From positions 5,478,501 through 5,542,500 of the forward strand of contig NZ_AP021903.1 of NCBI RefSeq assembly GCF_018326005.1: a stretch of DNA of 64,000 nucleotides. Reading direction: 5' to 3'. The DNA is from Pseudomonas sp. Seg1 (GTDB taxonomy: Bacteria; Pseudomonadota; Gammaproteobacteria; Pseudomonadales; Pseudomonadaceae). The position numbers were made by a program, and so were the translations under genes. The notes under the pieces were generated by a model. It searched no databases and had not been told where the DNA came from. It saw only the letters and a list, made by a program, of their open reading frames with translations. Below, in pieces: positions 9,232 through 19,010 of the stretch. Position 1 is the first letter of the stretch. Each line of letters begins with the position of its first letter.

Positions 9232-10514
9232 TGCGGTTTTTTATCCGAAAAGCTATCCGGTGAGCCCTCGAGGGCAAAGAGTTCCTGGGCCATGGCCAGC
9301 GCATCGAGGCGGCCTTCGGCAGAAAGCTTTTTCAATTGCACGCTGGGCGCATGCAAGAGTTTATTGGTCAGGCCACGGGCCAGTTGCCCGAGCACGTCTT
9401 CGGCGTTGCCGCCGTTGGCCAGCAGACGCAGGGCCTTTTGCAGCTCTTCGTCACGCAGACGCTCGCTCTGTTGACGATAGGCCTTGAGCACGTCGACCGC
9501 TGCCAGCTCGCGCAGGCGCACCATGAAATCGTCGGCGCCAACCGAGACCATTTCTTCGGCCGCCTGGGCTGCACCCTGGCGGCTCTTGAGATTTTCGGCG
9601 ACCACTTCGTGGAGATCATCGACGCTATAGAGGTAAACGTCGTCCAACTCGCCGACTTCCGGTTCGATATCCCGGGGAACGGCAATGTCGACCATGAAGA
9701 TCGGTTTGTGCTTGCGCAGCTTCAATGCGCTCTCGACCGCGCCTTTGCCAAGGATCGGCAACTGACTGGCGGTCGAACTGATGACGATGTCGCTGCGCAC
9801 CAGCTCTGCCGGGATGTCCGAGAGCAGCACCGCGTGAGCTCCGAACTGTTCAGCCAAAAGGCTGGCGCGCTCCAGCGTACGGTTGGCGACGACAATGCGC
9901 TTGACCCCCAGCTCATGCAGGTGACGGGCGACCAGGGTGATGGTCTCGCCGGCGCCGATCAGCAAGGCCTGGCTGCGTTGCAGGTCGCTGAAAATCTGCT
10001 TGGCCAGGCTGACTGCGGCAAATGCCACGGACACCGGGTTTTCGCCGATGGCGGTGTCGGTGCGTACTTGCTTGGCGGCGTTGAACGTCGCTTGAAACAG
10101 TCGCCCCAGCAACGGGCCGATGGTGCCGGCCTCGCGGGCCACGGCGTAGGCCGATTTCATCTGGCCGAGAATCTGCGGTTCGCCCAGCACTAGCGAGTCG
10201 AGCCCGGAGGCGACGCGCATCATGTGACGAACTGCCGCATCATCTTCATGCACATAAGCACTCGCGCGCAGCTCATCGAGGCTTAAATGGTGATAGTCGG
10301 CCAGCCAGCGCAGCACGATATCCGCAGAAAGCTGATCCTGTTCTATATAAAGCTCACTGCGATTGCAGGTGGAGAGGATCGCAGCTTCGCGGCTGTCGGT
10401 AATTCGGCAGAGCTGCTGCAGGGCCTCAACCAGCTGCTCAGGGGTAAAGGCCACGCGCTCGCGGACGTCTACTGAAGCAGTCTTGTGGTTAATACCAAGT
10501 GCAAGGAAGGCCAT
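9228..10514 (-). CDS. hemA: Glutamyl-tRNA reductase
   Basis: This 428-residue enzyme is the first committed step of C5-pathway tetrapyrrole synthesis, reducing Glu-tRNA to glutamate-1-semialdehyde with NADPH. The nucleophile is Cys50 in [26 protein letters not shown] and the NADPH-binding segment [13 protein letters not shown] follow. It is the first gene of the minus-strand operon running to murI. The 182-bp intergenic region upstream is shared with the divergent TPR lipoprotein operon and must hold both promoters. Confidence 0.98.
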   Translation of the reverse strand: MAFLALGINHKTASVDVRERVAFTPEQLVEALQQLCRITDSREAAILSTCNRSELYIEQDQLSADIVLRWLADYHHLSLDELRASAYVHEDDAAVRHMMRVASGLDSLVLGEPQILGQMKSAYAVAREAGTIGPLLGRLFQATFNAAKQVRTDTAIGENPVSVAFAAVSLAKQIFSDLQRSQALLIGAGETITLVARHLHELGVKRIVVANRTLERASLLAEQFGAHAVLLSDIPAELVRSDIVISSTASQLPILGKGAVESALKLRKHKPIFMVDIAVPRDIEPEVGELDDVYLYSVDDLHEVVAENLKSRQGAAQAAEEMVSVGADDFMVRLRELAAVDVLKAYRQQSERLRDEELQKALRLLANGGNAEDVLGQLARGLTNKLLHAPSVQLKKLSAEGRLDALAMAQELFALEGSPDSFSDKKPQ

Positions 10515-10608
10515 TCAAGGTCGCTGATGGTGACGTGAAGCCGGCAATTGTCCACCTTCGTCAGATTCAGAACAACTACCGCTGACTATTGTCCCAATTG
10601 TCAGCCCC

Positions 10609-10614
10609 TATAAT
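10609..10614 (+). promoter_or_regulatory. Candidate -10 element for the TPR lipoprotein-lolB-ispE operon
   Basis: A perfect TATAAT hexamer lies 83 bp before the lipoprotein start, in the hemA/lipoprotein divergent region. No convincing -35 hexamer at 16-18 bp spacing is seen; TTGTCC and TGACTA nearby are at the wrong distance. An inverted CAATTG-type element flanks it (CCCAATTGTC and GCACAATTGA). Assignment is tentative. Confidence 0.4.
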
Positions 10615-10696
10615 GGGCACAATTGAGACTCGGTTATGTTTGGCCGAAGGCTTGTGTCATGATGATCCGACCGCAGGTTAGTCGTCCTCTTCCTAT

Positions 10697-12421
10697 ATGA
10701 ATAGATCCTCCGCGTTGCTCCTTGCTTTTGTCTTCCTCAGCGGCTGCCAGGCCATGGCCCCCGTTTCGCAGGACGGTGCCTCACCGGTCGAAGACACCAC
10801 GCCCGCGCCTGAAAAGCCCAAGGTTTACAGCTCGTTCAGCGAAGAAACCGTGTTCAGCCTGCTGAGCGCCGAACTCGCTGGCCAGCGCAATCGTTTCGAC
10901 ATTGCCCTGGACAACTACGTGACCCAGGCCATCAATACGCAGGATCCCGGCGTTTCCGAGCGCGCGTTCCGTATCGCCGAATACCTCGGCGCGGATCAGC
11001 CAGCGCTGGATACTGCGCTTATCTGGGCGAAAAACGCTCCGGACGATCTCGAAGCGCAACGCGCCGCCGCCGTGCAACTGGCCCGCGCCGGGCGTTACGA
11101 CGACTCGATGGTCTACATGGAGAAAGTCCTGCAGGGCAAGGGCGACACCCATTTCGACTTCCTCGCGCTATCGGCAGCCGATACCGATCAGGAGACCCGC
11201 AACGGTCTGATGAAAAGTTTCGACCGTTTGTTGCAACGCCACCCGAAGAACAGCCAGCTGATTTTCGGCAAGGCCCTGCTCTTGCAGCAGGACGGCGACA
11301 ACAAAGCGGCGCTGACCCTGCTTGAAGACAATCCACCGGAAGACGGCGAAATCGCCCCGATTCTGCTGCGCGCACGCCTGCTGCAAACCATGAATCGTGG
11401 TGACGAAGCACTGCCGCTGCTGCGCAAAAGCATCAAGAAGTACCCGGACGACAAGCGTCTACGCCTGACCTATGCGCGCACGCTGGTCGAACAGGACCGG
11501 ATGGACGACGCCAAGGCCGAGTTCTCCAGCCTCGTTCAGCAATACCCGGAAGACGACGAACTGCGCTACTCGCTGGCGCTGGTATGCCTGGAAGCCAAGG
11601 CCTGGGATGAGGCCAAAGGGTATCTGGAAGACCTGATCGCCCGGGAAAGCCACGTTGATTCGGCGCACTTGAACCTCGGTCGCATCGCCGAAGAACGCAA
11701 CGACCCGCAAGGCGCATTGATCGAATACGCCCAGGTCGGCCCGGGTAATGATTATCTGCCGGCGCAATTGCGTCAGGCCGATATCCTGATGAACAACGGC
11801 AAAACCGCCGAAGCACAAAGCAAACTGGCGGCCGAGCGCGACGCACAACCCGATTACGCGATCCAGTTGTACCTGATCGAATCGGAAACCCTGTCGGCCA
11901 ATAAACAGGACGACAAGGCCTGGAAAACCTTGCAGCAAGCCTTGCTGCAATACCCGGACGATCTGAATCTGCTCTACACCCGCGCCATGCTCGCGGAAAA
12001 ACGCAATGACCTGGGGCAGATGGAAAAAGACCTGCGCCTGATCATCAAGCGTGACCCGGACAACGCCATGGCGCTGAACGCTCTGGGCTACACCCTTTCC
12101 GATCGCACGACTCGTTACGCTGAAGCCAAAGCGCTGATCGAGCAGGCACACCAGATCAATCCGGAAGACCCGGCGGTACTCGACAGCCTCGGCTGGGTGA
12201 ACTTCCGCATGGGCAATCTGGACGACGCCGAGAAATACCTGCGCCAGGCGCTGGAGCGTTTCCCTGACCACGAAGTCGCCGCGCATCTGGGCGAAGTGTT
12301 GTGGGTCAAGGGCAACCAGCGTGAAGCCAAGCAAGTCTGGGGCAAATTCCTCAAGGATCAGCCCGACAGCACCATTCTGCGCAGCACCATCAAGCGCCTG
12401 ACCGGATCCGAGACTCTTTAA
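10697..12421 (+). CDS. TPR-repeat outer-membrane-type lipoprotein
   Basis: This 574-residue protein has a lipoprotein signal peptide with lipobox LSGC and the lipidated Cys at residue 17. The rest is a long series of tetratricopeptide repeats, clearest in the segments around ALNALGYTLSD and LDSLGWVNFRMGNLDDAEKYL near the C-terminus. It corresponds in position to the conserved TPR lipoprotein gene between hemA and lolB in Pseudomonas. TPR arrays bind protein partners; the partner is unknown, and a periplasmic assembly role is a guess from location. The ribosome binding site before the ATG is weak. LolB starts 3 bp after its stop codon. Confidence 0.9.
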   Translation: MNRSSALLLAFVFLSGCQAMAPVSQDGASPVEDTTPAPEKPKVYSSFSEETVFSLLSAELAGQRNRFDIALDNYVTQAINTQDPGVSERAFRIAEYLGADQPALDTALIWAKNAPDDLEAQRAAAVQLARAGRYDDSMVYMEKVLQGKGDTHFDFLALSAADTDQETRNGLMKSFDRLLQRHPKNSQLIFGKALLLQQDGDNKAALTLLEDNPPEDGEIAPILLRARLLQTMNRGDEALPLLRKSIKKYPDDKRLRLTYARTLVEQDRMDDAKAEFSSLVQQYPEDDELRYSLALVCLEAKAWDEAKGYLEDLIARESHVDSAHLNLGRIAEERNDPQGALIEYAQVGPGNDYLPAQLRQADILMNNGKTAEAQSKLAAERDAQPDYAIQLYLIESETLSANKQDDKAWKTLQQALLQYPDDLNLLYTRAMLAEKRNDLGQMEKDLRLIIKRDPDNAMALNALGYTLSDRTTRYAEAKALIEQAHQINPEDPAVLDSLGWVNFRMGNLDDAEKYLRQALERFPDHEVAAHLGEVLWVKGNQREAKQVWGKFLKDQPDSTILRSTIKRLTGSETL

Positions 12422-12424
12422 CTC

Positions 12425-13042
12425 ATGTTTTTGCGCCACGTTATTGTTTTCAGCTTCATCGCCCTGCTCGCTGGCTGCTCGGGTTTTGGTACTCGCGAAT
12501 CGGTCGAGGGCCACGGCAGTCCCGCTCAATGGGCCGCGAACAAACAACAGCTGACCGGCCTCGACGGCTGGCAGATTGACGGCAAGATCGGCATCCGCGC
12601 ACCGAAAGATTCCGGTAGCGGCACGTTGTTCTGGCTGCAACGTCAGGATTACTACGACATCCGCCTGTCCGGCCCGCTGGGTCGCGGCGCGGCACGTCTG
12701 ACCGGGCGTCCGGGCAAGGTGGCGCTGGAAGTCGCCAACCAGGGTCGCTACGAATCGCAATCGCCGGAAGCTTTGCTTGAAGAGCAACTGGGCTGGAAAT
12801 TGCCGGTGTCGAATCTGGCCTGGTGGGTCCGTGGCCTGCCTGCACCAGACAGCAAAAGCCGCCTGAATCTGGACGCCGACAGCCGTCTGGCCAACCTTGA
12901 ACAGGATGGCTGGAAAGTCGAATACACCGCTTACACCGAACAAAATGGTTACTGGTTGCCAGAACGCATCAAGCTGCACGGCACCGACCTCGACGTAACG
13001 CTGGTGATCAAAACCTGGCAACCGCGCAAGTTGGGGCAATAA
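12425..13042 (+). CDS. lolB: Outer membrane lipoprotein-sorting protein LolB
   Basis: This 205-residue lipoprotein accepts lipoproteins from LolA and inserts them in the outer membrane. The lipobox is LAGC with Cys18. [24 protein letters not shown] in shortened form (residues about 40-60) is the family signature region, and [11 protein letters not shown] follows. The C-terminal segment [10 protein letters not shown] is also typical. It sits between the TPR lipoprotein and ispE with 3-bp gaps, so the three form one transcription unit, as in other pseudomonads and E. coli (lolB-ispE-prs). Confidence 0.95.
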   Translation: MFLRHVIVFSFIALLAGCSGFGTRESVEGHGSPAQWAANKQQLTGLDGWQIDGKIGIRAPKDSGSGTLFWLQRQDYYDIRLSGPLGRGAARLTGRPGKVALEVANQGRYESQSPEALLEEQLGWKLPVSNLAWWVRGLPAPDSKSRLNLDADSRLANLEQDGWKVEYTAYTEQNGYWLPERIKLHGTDLDVTLVIKTWQPRKLGQ

Positions 13043-13045
13043 CCC

Positions 13046-13897
13046 ATGACCGCTGCACGTCTGACCCTGCCCTCGCCGGCCAAACTCAATCTGATGCTGC
13101 ACATTCTTGGTCGCCGTGAAGACGGTTACCACGAGTTGCAGACACTGTTTCAGTTTGTCGATTACGGCGATGAAATCACGTTTGCCGTGCGCGATGACGG
13201 CGTGATTCAACTGCACACTGAATTCGCAGGCGTTCCCCACGACAGCAACCTGATCGTGCGCGCAGCAAAAATGCTCCAGGCACAATCTGGCTGTGCGCTC
13301 GGCATCGACATCTGGATCGACAAGGTGCTGCCCATGGGCGGCGGCATTGGTGGCGGCAGTTCGAACGCGGCAACCACTTTGCTCGGGCTCAATCATTTGT
13401 GGCAGTTGGGGTGGGATGAGGATCGCCTGGCCGGACTGGGCCTGACGCTTGGTGCTGACGTGCCGGTTTTCGTCCGTGGCCACGCGGCGTTTGCCGAGGG
13501 CGTGGGCGAAAAACTCACCCCTGTCGATCCCGAAGAACCTTGGTATCTGGTACTCGTGCCGCAAGTCTCTGTAAGTACGGCAGAAATTTTTTCCGATCCT
13601 TTGTTGACACGTAACACGCCGCCCATTAAAGTGCGCCCCGTTCCCGAGGGAAACAGTCGAAATGACTGCTTGCCGGTGGTTGCAAGGCGTTATCCGGAAG
13701 TACGTAACGCATTGGATTTGTTAGGTAAATTTACCGAAGCAAAGCTCACCGGAACTGGAAGTTGTGTGTTTGGGGGCTTCCCAAGCAAAGCTGAAGCTGA
13801 TAAAGTCTCGGCCCTTCTGACAGAGACCCTTACAGGGTTTGTAGCAAAAGGAAGCAACGTTTCGATGTTGCATCGCAAGCTGCAAAGTCTGCTCTAA
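13046..13897 (+). CDS. ispE: 4-diphosphocytidyl-2-C-methyl-D-erythritol kinase
   Basis: This 283-residue GHMP kinase phosphorylates CDP-methylerythritol in the MEP isoprenoid pathway. The N-terminal [21 protein letters not shown] holds the conserved lysine at residue 13. The ATP-binding loop [14 protein letters not shown] lies at residues 97-109. The protein ends with a normal-length C-terminus. The last 95 codons are less GC-rich and use more rare-looking codons than the first two thirds, and they contain a promoter-like sequence (13604-13631). Confidence 0.97.
   Translation: MTAARLTLPSPAKLNLMLHILGRREDGYHELQTLFQFVDYGDEITFAVRDDGVIQLHTEFAGVPHDSNLIVRAAKMLQAQSGCALGIDIWIDKVLPMGGGIGGGSSNAATTLLGLNHLWQLGWDEDRLAGLGLTLGADVPVFVRGHAAFAEGVGEKLTPVDPEEPWYLVLVPQVSVSTAEIFSDPLLTRNTPPIKVRPVPEGNSRNDCLPVVARRYPEVRNALDLLGKFTEAKLTGTGSCVFGGFPSKAEADKVSALLTETLTGFVAKGSNVSMLHRKLQSLL
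13604..13631 (+). promoter_or_regulatory. Candidate sigma70 promoter inside ispE, for tRNA-Gln and prs
   Basis: TTGACA (13604-13609) is followed after 16 bp by TTAAAG (13626-13631). Immediately downstream is a GC-rich stretch, GTGCGCCCCG, as found in stringently controlled stable-RNA promoters. It would produce a transcript with a leader of about 290 nt before tRNA-Gln. Consensus match is good at -35 and partial at -10. Confidence 0.45.
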
Positions 13898-13933
13898 AGG
13901 AACCAAGTGCTCGGCACTTGATGCAACAGATAC

Positions 13934-14008
13934 AGGGGCGTCGCCAAGCGGTAAGGCAGCAGGTTTTGATCCTGCCATGCGTTGGTTCGAATCCAGCCGC
14001 CCCTGCCA
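13934..14008 (+). tRNA. tRNA-Gln (anticodon TTG)
   Basis: The 75-nt gene includes an encoded CCA end. The acceptor arms AGGGGCG and CGCCCCT pair. The anticodon stem GCAGG/CCTGC encloses the loop TTTTGAT with anticodon TTG, and the T arm has GGTTCGAATCC. It lies 36 bp after ispE and 45 bp before prs, and is probably cotranscribed with one or both. Confidence 0.97.
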
Positions 14009-14053
14009 TTTTCTATACTCATCCAGGTTACCCTCAGCCTCTAGGTACTGCGC

Positions 14054-14995
14054 GTGTCCAAGATGATGGTCTTTACGGGGAACGCTAACCCCGATCTGGC
14101 TCGGCGTGTTGTACGTCAGCTGCATATCCCTCTCGGTGACATCTCTGTCGGTAAATTTTCCGACGGCGAAATTACTGCCGAGATCAATGAAAACGTTCGC
14201 GGTAAAGACGTTTTCATTATTCAGCCGACTTGCGCCCCGACCAACGATAACCTGATGGAACTGGTAGTGATGGCTGATGCCTTCCGCCGCTCCTCGGCTA
14301 CTCGTATCACTGCTGTTATTCCTTATTTTGGTTATGCCCGTCAGGATCGCCGTCCGCGTTCCGCACGTGTGGCTATCAGCGCGAAAGTCGTTGCTGACAT
14401 GCTTACCGTAGTCGGCATCGACCGTGTTCTCACGGTTGATCTGCATGCTGACCAGATTCAGGGTTTCTTCGATATTCCGGTAGATAACATCTACGGCTCC
14501 CCGGTTCTGGTGGATGACATTGAAGATCAGCGCTTCGAAAACCTGATGATCGTGTCCCCGGACATTGGTGGCGTCGTGCGTGCACGTGCTGTTGCCAAGT
14601 CGCTGGGCGTGGACCTCGGGATCATCGACAAACGCCGTGAGAAAGCCAATCACTCTGAAGTGATGCATATCATCGGTGATGTCGAAGGGCGTACCTGCAT
14701 TCTGGTCGATGACATGGTCGATACCGCCGGCACTCTGTGCCACGCGGCCAAGGCCTTGAAAGAGCATGGCGCAGCCAAGGTCTTTGCTTACTGCACACAC
14801 CCTGTGCTTTCGGGTCGGGCCATCGAGAATATCGAAAATTCCGTGCTGGACGAGCTGGTGGTGACTAACACCATCCCGCTGTCCGCTGCAGCACAAGCCT
14901 GTGCACGTATCCGTCAACTGGATATCGCACCGGTTGTTGCCGAAGCGGTTCGCCGCATCAGCAATGAAGAATCGATCAGCGCGATGTTCCGTTAA
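14054..14995 (+). CDS. prs: Ribose-phosphate pyrophosphokinase
   Basis: This 313-residue enzyme makes PRPP from ribose-5-phosphate and ATP for purine, pyrimidine, His and Trp synthesis. The PRPP-binding loop [10 protein letters not shown] is at about residues 218-227. The flexible-loop segment [12 protein letters not shown] precedes it, and [12 protein letters not shown] carries the metal-binding His. The start is GTG at 14054, giving [10 protein letters not shown], the N-terminus conserved in Pseudomonas; an ATG three codons later is a less likely start. A strong terminator follows. Confidence 0.97.
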   Translation: MSKMMVFTGNANPDLARRVVRQLHIPLGDISVGKFSDGEITAEINENVRGKDVFIIQPTCAPTNDNLMELVVMADAFRRSSATRITAVIPYFGYARQDRRPRSARVAISAKVVADMLTVVGIDRVLTVDLHADQIQGFFDIPVDNIYGSPVLVDDIEDQRFENLMIVSPDIGGVVRARAVAKSLGVDLGIIDKRREKANHSEVMHIIGDVEGRTCILVDDMVDTAGTLCHAAKALKEHGAAKVFAYCTHPVLSGRAIENIENSVLDELVVTNTIPLSAAAQACARIRQLDIAPVVAEAVRRISNEESISAMFR

Positions 14996-15034
14996 GGGCC
15001 CTGCCCTTCTCGAAATGTCTCGTTGACGAAAAGC

Positions 15035-15072
15035 GCCCCGCCCCGGCATTCCTGTCGGGGCGGGGCTTTTTT
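15035..15072 (+). terminator. Rho-independent terminator after prs
   Basis: GCCCCGCCCCG (15035-15045) pairs perfectly with CGGGGCGGGGC (15056-15066) across a 10-nt loop, followed by TTTTTT. It ends the prs transcript and separates it from rplY. Confidence 0.93.
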
Positions 15073-15136
15073 GCCCATACCGTGTTCGGCGCTGGTCGCA
15101 AACGCCACTCGGTCATGGCTATTTTGGAGATACAAA

Positions 15137-15736
15137 ATGAACGATTTTACTCTGAATGCTGAAGTGCGTTCCGACCTGGGGAAAGGTGCGAGCCGCCGCC
15201 TGCGTCGTCTCGCCGCTCTGGTTCCAGCTGTTGTTTACGGTGGCGACAAAGCCCCTGAATCCATCAGCATGCTGGCCAAAGAAGTTGCCAAACTGCTCGA
15301 AAACGATGCTGCTTACAGCCACGTTATCGAACTGAACGTTGGCGGCACCAAGCAGAACGTCATCATCAAAGCTCTGCAACGTCACCCATCTAAAGGCCAC
15401 GTGCTGCACGCTGACTTCGTACGCGTTGTAGCCGGTCAGAAACTGACCGCTATCGTGCCAGTTCACTTCGTCGGTGAAGAAGCTCCGATCAAGAAAGGCG
15501 GCGAAATCTCGCACGTCCTGAACGAAATCGAAGTGACCTGCCTGCCGAAAGATCTGCCTGAGTTCATCGAAGTCGACCTGTCGGCTCTGGAAATCGGCGC
15601 GATCGTTCACCTGTCCGACCTCAAAGCCCCTAAAGGCGTTGAGTTCGTTGCACTGGCTCACGGCGACGACAAAGCTGTTGCAAACGTACACGCTCCACGC
15701 GTTGCTCCAGAAGCTGAAGAAGGCGCTGCAGAGTAA
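15137..15736 (+). CDS. rplY: 50S ribosomal protein L25 (long Ctc/TL5 form)
   Basis: This 199-residue protein binds 5S rRNA. The N-terminal L25 domain starts [21 protein letters not shown] and contains [10 protein letters not shown]-terminal TL5/Ctc beta domain follows, with [15 protein letters not shown] and [15 protein letters not shown]. The two-domain length is normal for pseudomonads. The ATG at 15137 is preceded by TTTTGGAGATACAAA, with GGAG in place. Codon use is strongly biased, as expected for an abundant ribosomal protein. Confidence 0.97.
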   Translation: MNDFTLNAEVRSDLGKGASRRLRRLAALVPAVVYGGDKAPESISMLAKEVAKLLENDAAYSHVIELNVGGTKQNVIIKALQRHPSKGHVLHADFVRVVAGQKLTAIVPVHFVGEEAPIKKGGEISHVLNEIEVTCLPKDLPEFIEVDLSALEIGAIVHLSDLKAPKGVEFVALAHGDDKAVANVHAPRVAPEAEEGAAE

Positions 15737-15811
15737 TTCACTCTGTATTGCCGGAGCTTGAGGAAACATCGCGGACCGAAACGTAGCGAGAAAGCGGGCG
15801 AGAACGCGGCG

Positions 15812-15827
15812 TTTACTCTTGAGTAAA
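15812..15827. other. Short inverted repeat in the rplY-pth gap
   Basis: TTTACTC and GAGTAAA form a perfect 7-bp inverted repeat with a 2-nt centre. It lies mid-way in the 166-bp gap, among several CGC-rich runs. It may be an operator or a small RNA hairpin; nothing in the sequence decides this. There is no U-tract typical of a terminator. Confidence 0.35.
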
Positions 15828-15870
15828 TGAAGTTTTTCGTCCACTTTCGCCGCACTCACTGACGGCGATG

Positions 15871-15879
15871 TTATCCACA
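15871..15879. promoter_or_regulatory. Perfect DnaA-box-like 9-mer before pth
   Basis: TTATCCACA matches the strong DnaA box exactly and lies 24 bp upstream of the pth start. A single box can affect expression or titrate DnaA, or can be chance. Confidence 0.35.
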
Positions 15880-15902
15880 ACTCCAAAGGAAGGGCCCCTA
15901 TC

Positions 15903-16487
15903 GTGACTGCCATCAAACTGATCGTTGGCCTGGGAAATCCAGGCGCCGAATACGACCAGACCCGGCATAACGCAGGGGCCCTTTTTGTTGAGCGCATCGC
16001 AGCTGCACAAGGTGTCAACCTTGTCGCCGATCGCAAATATTTCGGCCTGACCGGGCGCTACTCGCATCAAGGTCAGGATGTTCGTCTGCTGATTCCCACC
16101 ACCTACATGAACCGCAGCGGCCAGGCCGTGGCGGCACTCGCCGGATTCTTCCGCATCAAGCCTGAAGAAATCCTGGTGGCGCATGACGAACTCGATCTGC
16201 CTCCGGGCGTCGCCAAGCTCAAGCAGGGCGGCGGCCATGGCGGTCACAACGGGTTGCGCGACATCATTGCGCAACTGGGCAATCAGAATACGTTCTACCG
16301 TCTGCGGCTTGGCATCGGCCACCCGGGCGTCGCCAGTATGGTTTCAAATTTCGTCCTGGGTCGTGCGCCACGCGCCGAACAGGAAAAACTCGATGCCAGC
16401 ATCGACTTTGCCCTCGGCGTGCTGCCGGATATCCTCGCCGGTGAATGGAACCGCGCGATGAAAAACCTGCACAGCCAGAAGGCCTGA
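15903..16487 (+). CDS. pth: Peptidyl-tRNA hydrolase
   Basis: This 194-residue enzyme releases tRNA from peptidyl-tRNA dropped during translation. The N-terminal [20 protein letters not shown] supplies Asn12 and the catalytic His22. [11 protein letters not shown] and [12 protein letters not shown] follow in the usual order. The start is GTG at 15903, preceded by AAAGGAAGGG. It is 22 bp before ychF, the common rplY-pth-ychF arrangement. Confidence 0.97.
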   Translation: MTAIKLIVGLGNPGAEYDQTRHNAGALFVERIAAAQGVNLVADRKYFGLTGRYSHQGQDVRLLIPTTYMNRSGQAVAALAGFFRIKPEEILVAHDELDLPPGVAKLKQGGGHGGHNGLRDIIAQLGNQNTFYRLRLGIGHPGVASMVSNFVLGRAPRAEQEKLDASIDFALGVLPDILAGEWNRAMKNLHSQKA

Positions 16488-16509
16488 CTCTTATCCGAGG
16501 GGAAACACC

Positions 16510-17610
16510 ATGGGATTCAATTGCGGCATCGTCGGCCTGCCTAACGTCGGCAAGTCCACCCTGTTCAACGCCCTGACCAAATCCGGTATCGCGGCCGAGA
16601 ACTTCCCCTTCTGCACCATCGAGCCGAACAGCGGCATCGTGCCGATGCCGGACCCGCGTCTGGAAGCCTTGGCGGCCATCGTCAATCCGAAGCGCATCCT
16701 GCCGACCACCATGGAATTCGTCGACATCGCGGGCCTCGTTGCCGGCGCCTCGAAAGGTGAAGGCCTGGGCAACAAGTTCCTCGCGAATATCCGTGAGACC
16801 GACGCCATCGCTCACGTGGTGCGCTGCTTCGAAGACGACAACGTGATCCACGTTTCCAACAGCGTCGACCCGAAACGCGACATTGAAATCATCGACCTGG
16901 AACTGATCTTCGCCGACCTCGACAGCTGCGAGAAGCAACTGCAGAAAGTCGCGCGTAACGCCAAGGGCGGTGACAAGGACGCAGTCGTTCAGAAAGCCCT
17001 GCTTGAGCAACTGATCGCGCACTTCACCGAAGCCAAGCCTGCACGCAGCCTGATGAAGAACATGAGCGCTGACGAAAAAGCAGTGATCAAGGGCTTCCAC
17101 CTGCTGACCACCAAACCGGTCATGTACATCGCCAACGTCGCTGAAGACGGTTTCGAGAACAACCCGCACCTGGACGTGGTCAAGGCTATCGCCGAAGAAG
17201 AAGGCGCCATGGTCGTTCCGGTGTGCAACAAGATCGAAGCGGAAATCGCCGAGCTGGATGACGGCGAAGAGAAGGACATGTTCCTCGAGGCCCTGGGCCT
17301 GGAAGAGCCTGGCCTGAACCGCGTGATCCGCGCCGGCTACGAAATGCTGCACCTGCAGACCTACTTCACCGCCGGTGTCGAAGAAGTCCGCGCCTGGACC
17401 GTCAAAGTCGGTGCCACCGCACCTCAGGCTGCTGGCGTGATCCACACCGACTTCGAGAAAGGCTTCATCCGCGCCGAAGTGATCGCCTACAACGACTTCA
17501 TCCAGTACAAGGGCGAAGCCGGTACCAAAGAAGCCGGTAAATGGCGTCTGGAAGGCAAGGACTACATCGTCAAAGACGGCGACGTGATGCACTTCCGTTT
17601 CAACGTGTAA
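16510..17610 (+). CDS. ychF: YchF/Obg-family redox-regulated ATPase
   Basis: This 366-residue P-loop protein has GLPNVGKST at residues 9-17, [20 protein letters not shown] as switch region, and a C-terminal TGS-like domain ending in [12 protein letters not shown]. The family binds ATP in preference to GTP and interacts with the ribosome; in E. coli it affects the oxidative stress response. It is preceded by AGGGGAAACACC. A rho-independent terminator follows at 17629. Confidence 0.97.
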   Translation: MGFNCGIVGLPNVGKSTLFNALTKSGIAAENFPFCTIEPNSGIVPMPDPRLEALAAIVNPKRILPTTMEFVDIAGLVAGASKGEGLGNKFLANIRETDAIAHVVRCFEDDNVIHVSNSVDPKRDIEIIDLELIFADLDSCEKQLQKVARNAKGGDKDAVVQKALLEQLIAHFTEAKPARSLMKNMSADEKAVIKGFHLLTTKPVMYIANVAEDGFENNPHLDVVKAIAEEEGAMVVPVCNKIEAEIAELDDGEEKDMFLEALGLEEPGLNRVIRAGYEMLHLQTYFTAGVEEVRAWTVKVGATAPQAAGVIHTDFEKGFIRAEVIAYNDFIQYKGEAGTKEAGKWRLEGKDYIVKDGDVMHFRFNV

Positions 17611-17628
17611 GCGTTACGCCCAAGAAAA

Positions 17629-17654
17629 AGCCGCGTTTGATACGCGGCTTTTTT
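17629..17654 (+). terminator. Rho-independent terminator after ychF
   Basis: AAGCCGCGT and ACGCGGCTT form a stem around TTGAT, followed by TTTTTT. It closes the rplY-pth-ychF unit. Confidence 0.92.
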
Positions 17655-17685
17655 GTGCCTGAAATTTATGGCCCAACACATTTCC

Positions 17686-17776
17686 CTGTAGGAGTGAGCC
17701 TGCTCGCGATTGCGTTCTATCAGCTACAGATGTGCTGACTGACACACCGCTATCGCGAGCAGGCTCACTCCTACAG
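17686..17776. repeat. REPIN: paired inverted REP elements (copy 2)
   Basis: The arms TAGGAGTGAGCCTGCTCGC and its exact inverse flank a roughly 45-bp centre containing GTGCTGACTGACACACCGC, shared in part with the other copies. It lies between converging ychF and the MFS gene. Confidence 0.93.
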
Positions 17777-17792
17777 TTTTAATTGTGTGAGG

Positions 17793-19010
17793 TCAGGCCT
17801 TTTTGGTGCGCGGCAAGAAGATCGCCAACACGCCAAACAACGGCAGGAACGAGCAGAGGAAATACACATACTCAATCCCATGCACATCCGCCAGATGCCC
17901 GAGCAACGCCGCACCAATCCCGCCAAACCCGAACATCAAACCGAAGAACACCCCGGCAATCATCCCGACATTGCCCGGCACCAACTCCTGCGCATAAACC
18001 ACAATCGCCGAGAACGCCGAGGCCAGAATGAAGCCGATCACCACGCTGAGGACGCTGGTCCAGAACAGATCGACGTGGGGCATCAGCAAGGTAAATGGCG
18101 CCACACCAAGGATCGAGAACCAGATCACCGCCTTACGCCCGATCTTGTCGCCGATCGGCCCGCCGAAGAACGTCCCCGCCGCCACCGCACCGAGAAACAG
18201 GAACAGGTGCAACTGCGAACTGGCCACCGACAGGTCGAACTTCTCGATCAGGTAAAAGGTGAAATAGCTGGTGAGGCTGGCCATGTAGAAATACTTCGAA
18301 AACACCAACAGCCCCAGCACCACCAGCGCACTGGTCACCCTGCCCTTCGACAAACCATGAGTCGCTGCCTGGCCGGCCTTGAGCTTGAACAGGTTGAGGT
18401 GATGGGCGTACCAGCGACTGATGCGGTACAGCACGAACAGCGCAAACACCGCGAACAAGCCAAACCACGCCACATTGCCCTGACCGAACGGAATGATGAT
18501 CGCCGCCGCCAGCAACGGGCCGAACGCGGAACCTGCGTTACCGCCGACCTGGAACGTCGATTGCGCCAGACCAAAGCGTCCGCCCGAAGCCAGGCGCGCA
18601 ATCCGCGAGGCCTCGGGGTGAAAGGTCGAGGAGCCGATACCGATCAGCGCCGCCGCCAGCAGAATCATAGGAAAGCTGCCGACCACCGACATCATCACGA
18701 TGCCAATCAGCGTGCAAATCGAGCCTACCGGCAACAGCCACGGTTTCGGATGCCGGTCAGTGTGATAACCGACCCACGGCTGCAACAGCGACGCGGTCAG
18801 TTGAAAGGTCAAGGTGATCAGGCCGACTTGAGTAAAGCTCAGATCGTATTTGGCCTTGAGCATCGGGTAGATCGACGGCAACACCGACTGAATCAGGTCA
18901 TTGATCAAATGCGCCAACGCCACGGCGCCGATGATACGCATCACCAATGGGCTGCTTTGCGGAGCAGCGGGCGCCGAGGCAGCGGCGGTCTGAACGTTGC
19001 TGGTAGACAT
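17793..19010 (-). CDS. Fosmidomycin-resistance-type MFS transporter
   Basis: This 405-residue protein has about 12 hydrophobic segments. DRHPKPWLLPVG and GSSTFHPEASRIAR are typical of the Fsr subfamily of MFS efflux pumps, and the second half has GDKIGRKAVIW. The ATG at 19010 is chosen because MSTSNVQ begins a short polar N-tail; a longer open frame upstream is Cys/Arg-rich and unlikely. E. coli Fsr exports fosmidomycin, but other members have other substrates, so specificity is open. It is divergent from the chemoreceptor gene and converges on ychF. Confidence 0.88.
   Translation of the reverse strand: MSTSNVQTAAASAPAAPQSSPLVMRIIGAVALAHLINDLIQSVLPSIYPMLKAKYDLSFTQVGLITLTFQLTASLLQPWVGYHTDRHPKPWLLPVGSICTLIGIVMMSVVGSFPMILLAAALIGIGSSTFHPEASRIARLASGGRFGLAQSTFQVGGNAGSAFGPLLAAAIIIPFGQGNVAWFGLFAVFALFVLYRISRWYAHHLNLFKLKAGQAATHGLSKGRVTSALVVLGLLVFSKYFYMASLTSYFTFYLIEKFDLSVASSQLHLFLFLGAVAAGTFFGGPIGDKIGRKAVIWFSILGVAPFTLLMPHVDLFWTSVLSVVIGFILASAFSAIVVYAQELVPGNVGMIAGVFFGLMFGFGGIGAALLGHLADVHGIEYVYFLCSFLPLFGVLAIFLPRTKKA

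Noticed and set aside
11459..13564. A 701-codon open frame on the minus strand
   Set aside because: It lies antisense to the TPR lipoprotein, lolB and ispE, which have clear lipoboxes and motifs. The frame is open only because of GC-rich codon phase, and its protein is Gln/Ala/Val-rich without a recognisable domain.
13721..15049. A 442-codon minus-strand open frame through prs and tRNA-Gln
   Set aside because: It would run across a tRNA gene and the highly conserved prs gene, so it is a shadow frame.
16264..17592. A 442-codon minus-strand open frame over pth and ychF
   Set aside because: It is antisense to two conserved housekeeping genes and has low-complexity content.
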